Source: Setophaga petechia (lineage: Eukaryota; Chordata; Aves; Passeriformes; Parulidae). Taken from it: 64,000 nt of DNA. Numbering within the stretch: position 1 is the first letter of the stretch; every line of letters begins with the position of its first letter. Shown here one piece after another: positions 61,601-64,000 of this stretch. Below the pieces are notes generated by a model, which made no database searches, had not been told where the DNA came from, and saw only the letters and a list, made by a program, of their open reading frames with translations. The stretch lies in assembly GCA_024362935.1 (NCBI GenBank), contig JANCRA010000025.1:11000936-11064935 (forward strand), given 5' to 3'. A program made the translations under genes and the position numbers.

Positions 61601-64000
61601 ATCCACCCCACAACTCCACAGACACAGAATACTACAACACAAAAGAAACCAAAGGCAAACAAAGAGAATCCTGCACACCAAAGGAATTTTGTGGGGAAGG
61701 TGGTATTTCTGGTTCACAACTCCAAGCACAAGCTTGCTGCCTTTTATAAGCTTTATTACCAATACCTCCTACACCTCTAGCTTCATTCTGGGTCCCCATG
61801 GCAAACCAATCCAAACCTGTGTCTCCTGATTGGGCTCCAATAAAAGCACAATGATGCAGAATGTAAGTGTTGCAAGGATACAGCATTAAGTGCTGGGAGC
61901 TCTGCACCCACTGAGACACCTGAGATCAGGTGAAATGTGCTGTGAGAGAGGCTCACAGAGGACCCTCTGCACATCTCAGCAAACAGCCTCCAAGGAGGGA
62001 TGTCTCTGCAGGATCAGGTGAGTGACAATCCTGAAGCTCTCTCTTGGTTACAGAGACATGGAGATGTATTGGCTGCAGATATAACCAGAGCCTGGTAGAA
62101 AATTCTGGGAAGGAAATTGTGACCATCTTGTTTCACTGCAGTGGAATGCTAACTCTGCTGTCCCTGCACACTGCCATTCTTCAGACAGGGACTTCACTAC
62201 TGTGCACTCTGTGCTGGCCTGGAGGGACTTCTGCCTATACCACAACATCACCCAGACCATTAAGAGTTAACAGAAGATGTACAAAAGAGAACAATTGCAC
62301 ATTGTCATGGGAGATGAAATTAAATATCCCAGCAGACATTCCTGTTCATATGACATTCTGGCCAACAGCCTCCTCAGATACTCCAGTGATAACAATGCAA
62401 CTCCTTTCATTACTAATGCTAATTCAACGGGAATTTAACGGAGTAAGTAATTTAAATTAGCATTTTCTTTTAGGAATTCTGGGCTGGCAGTAGCAACATC
62501 TGTCTCTCTGAAGTGATAACAGAGAGCTTAAGCTTCAGGTCTGGCTGTTCTGCAACATGACGCATTGCATTACTAACCCAGAGCTACGTAATCGTTCTCC
62601 TGCCAGCATTAATGAGTTTCCAGCTACCTAAGAGTCCTTGGAACTAATGAGGACAGGTAGCAGGAGTGACAGGGCAGGACTGGGCCCCACACATGATCTC
62701 TTGTGCTGCCAGCTCCAGGCAGGGCCCTGGGCCCCACTCTGGGAACGTTCTGAGGTGCAGCTCTGGCACAGACCTCAACCCAGCTCTACTCGTGTGACAG
62801 CGCCTGCCCCCAAAGCCAGCCCAGGGAAACTGATAGTGGCACAGCCTGGCTGGATCAGCAGCTGCTGTGGTGCACCAACTCAGCTTCTTTATTGCTTTGC
62901 CCATTTTGGGAGCACTTGTCCTTCAAAACAGGCTCCCGGAGGGTTTGCTGACTGCCAGGGCAAGCACGCTCCACAAACGGAGAGCTTTGTGAGAGGGGAT
63001 GGAGCCAAGGTCCCAGGAACCCTTGTGCTGGGTCTGTAGTTAACACTTCATGCTCTCTTTTTTTTTCCCCCATGAAGTATTTATTTTCTGAAATCCTTTA
63101 AGAACTGTGTCATTAACACTCTATTTCTGATTTTACACAGAAGATACTTTGCAGCATAAATTCTGCACAGCTTATTCCATGTATGTTTTTTACTTTTAAA
63201 AACATCCCTCTCAGCCACACCATGTATTTTTGAGTAGGAATTACCTACTTTAGAATAGATTACAGTTTGATGTAATTTTCAAACTTTTTATTCCTTTGCA
63301 ACTGTGAAAGAGTTAATCTCACATCTTAATGGAAGTTTGCCCTTAATAAGAAAGCATTAAAATAAGCCAAGAATAATAAGCTAAATGAAGGCCATTCTTT
63401 TACTTTTTTGTCAATATTTTCATAGTGACAAATAGATCAAACACAAGATATTCTTTAAGGCTTCCCCCCCACCCCCCCTTGTAAATCATAAATGCTTTGG
63501 TATATTTAATTTCAAAATTAGTTCCCTGTGGATCAGGCTAACACAACAGATTAAGAAAATCTTCCCAAACCTACTGCATCTTAGATGGAAAAGTACAAAA
63601 AATGTTATTTTAAGGTTTCCCCCTCCTCCTTTTTCAACTGTTTCTCTTTCCCGTACACCAAAGGAACCAAGCTGTCAATGCTAATCTAAAGTTTCTTAGT
63701 CCTCTTCTGAGGCTTCAAAATACTGTAATACAAATTTTTTTATAAATAAATGAAGACTTTTAGACTCTATTCAGAGGAAAATATTCAAGTGACTACATAT
63801 TTGCTACACCACACAGATATAGCTGGTATATTTAGAGAGAGAAAGATCCCCTCTGCAAGATGAAAAGTAAAGGGAATACCTGTGTTTTGAGACAGTCTGC
63901 ACAAGCAGACTGTTTGTGAGAGATCCAATGGATTGTTACTCTTGCATCTGTACCAGTTTAAAACCCTCCTAAGCAATGTAAGGAGACAATTCTGCCCAGG
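58697..64000. other. Non-coding DNA to the right edge, no gene recognised
   Basis: Mostly AT-rich. A moderately GC-rich patch lies at about 62640-63020, with frames up to 133 codons that show no family resemblance. Two C-runs joined by one A occur at 63464-63478. A 13-bp direct repeat TTTTGTTACAAAC sits at 60576 and 60616. No CpG island that could be the let-7 host promoter is visible, so that promoter probably lies outside the window. Confidence 0.35.

Overview
The window looks like non-coding vertebrate DNA from a bird, most likely a songbird (Passeriformes). It is AT-rich with sparse interspersed repeats, degraded 3' ends of the avian CR1 LINE, and two solo endogenous-retrovirus LTRs whose ends resemble avian/passerine LTR families. 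No bacterial-style gene organisation is present. I found no protein-coding exon I could recognise; the open reading frames are short and explained by chance, GC-rich low complexity or repeats.

The one unambiguous gene content is a two-member microRNA cluster on the minus strand. let-7a (hairpin about 32790-32866) lies upstream of let-7b (hairpin about 31961-32045). Both guide strands and both passenger strands are legible. The order, orientation and roughly 0.75 kb spacing match the vertebrate let-7a-3/let-7b cluster, which sits in a long non-coding host transcript (MIRLET7BHG in human).

The other landmark is a CpG island at about 1925-3375. It has a CCAAT box overlapping GC boxes, an ETS site and a minus-strand splice donor, and is flanked by a CT-rich minisatellite. 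In other vertebrates PPARA starts a few tens of kb downstream of let-7b on the same strand. By distance and orientation this island is a good candidate for the PPARA promoter, with the gene running off the left edge; that is inference from synteny, as no PPARA coding exon is visible.

Layout: 1-1924, presumed first-intron DNA of the island's gene; 1925-3375, CpG-island promoter with minisatellite; 3376-31960, intergenic DNA with a perfect 14-bp hairpin (5295), a diverged 47-bp repeat (8023), a small CpG-dense patch (11049), an ATCC microsatellite (23931) and a solo LTR (27404-27821); 31961-32866, the let-7 cluster; 32867-64000, presumed host-transcript intron or upstream DNA with three CR1 fragments, a degenerate 70-bp tandem array (48955), a nested hairpin (53490), a TA microsatellite (55722) and a second solo LTR (58149-58696).

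No new multi-gene system is evident. The most checkable new points are the structured hairpins at 5295 and 53490, the promoter-adjacent minisatellite, and the isolated CpG-dense patch with exon-like splice signals at 10947-11111.
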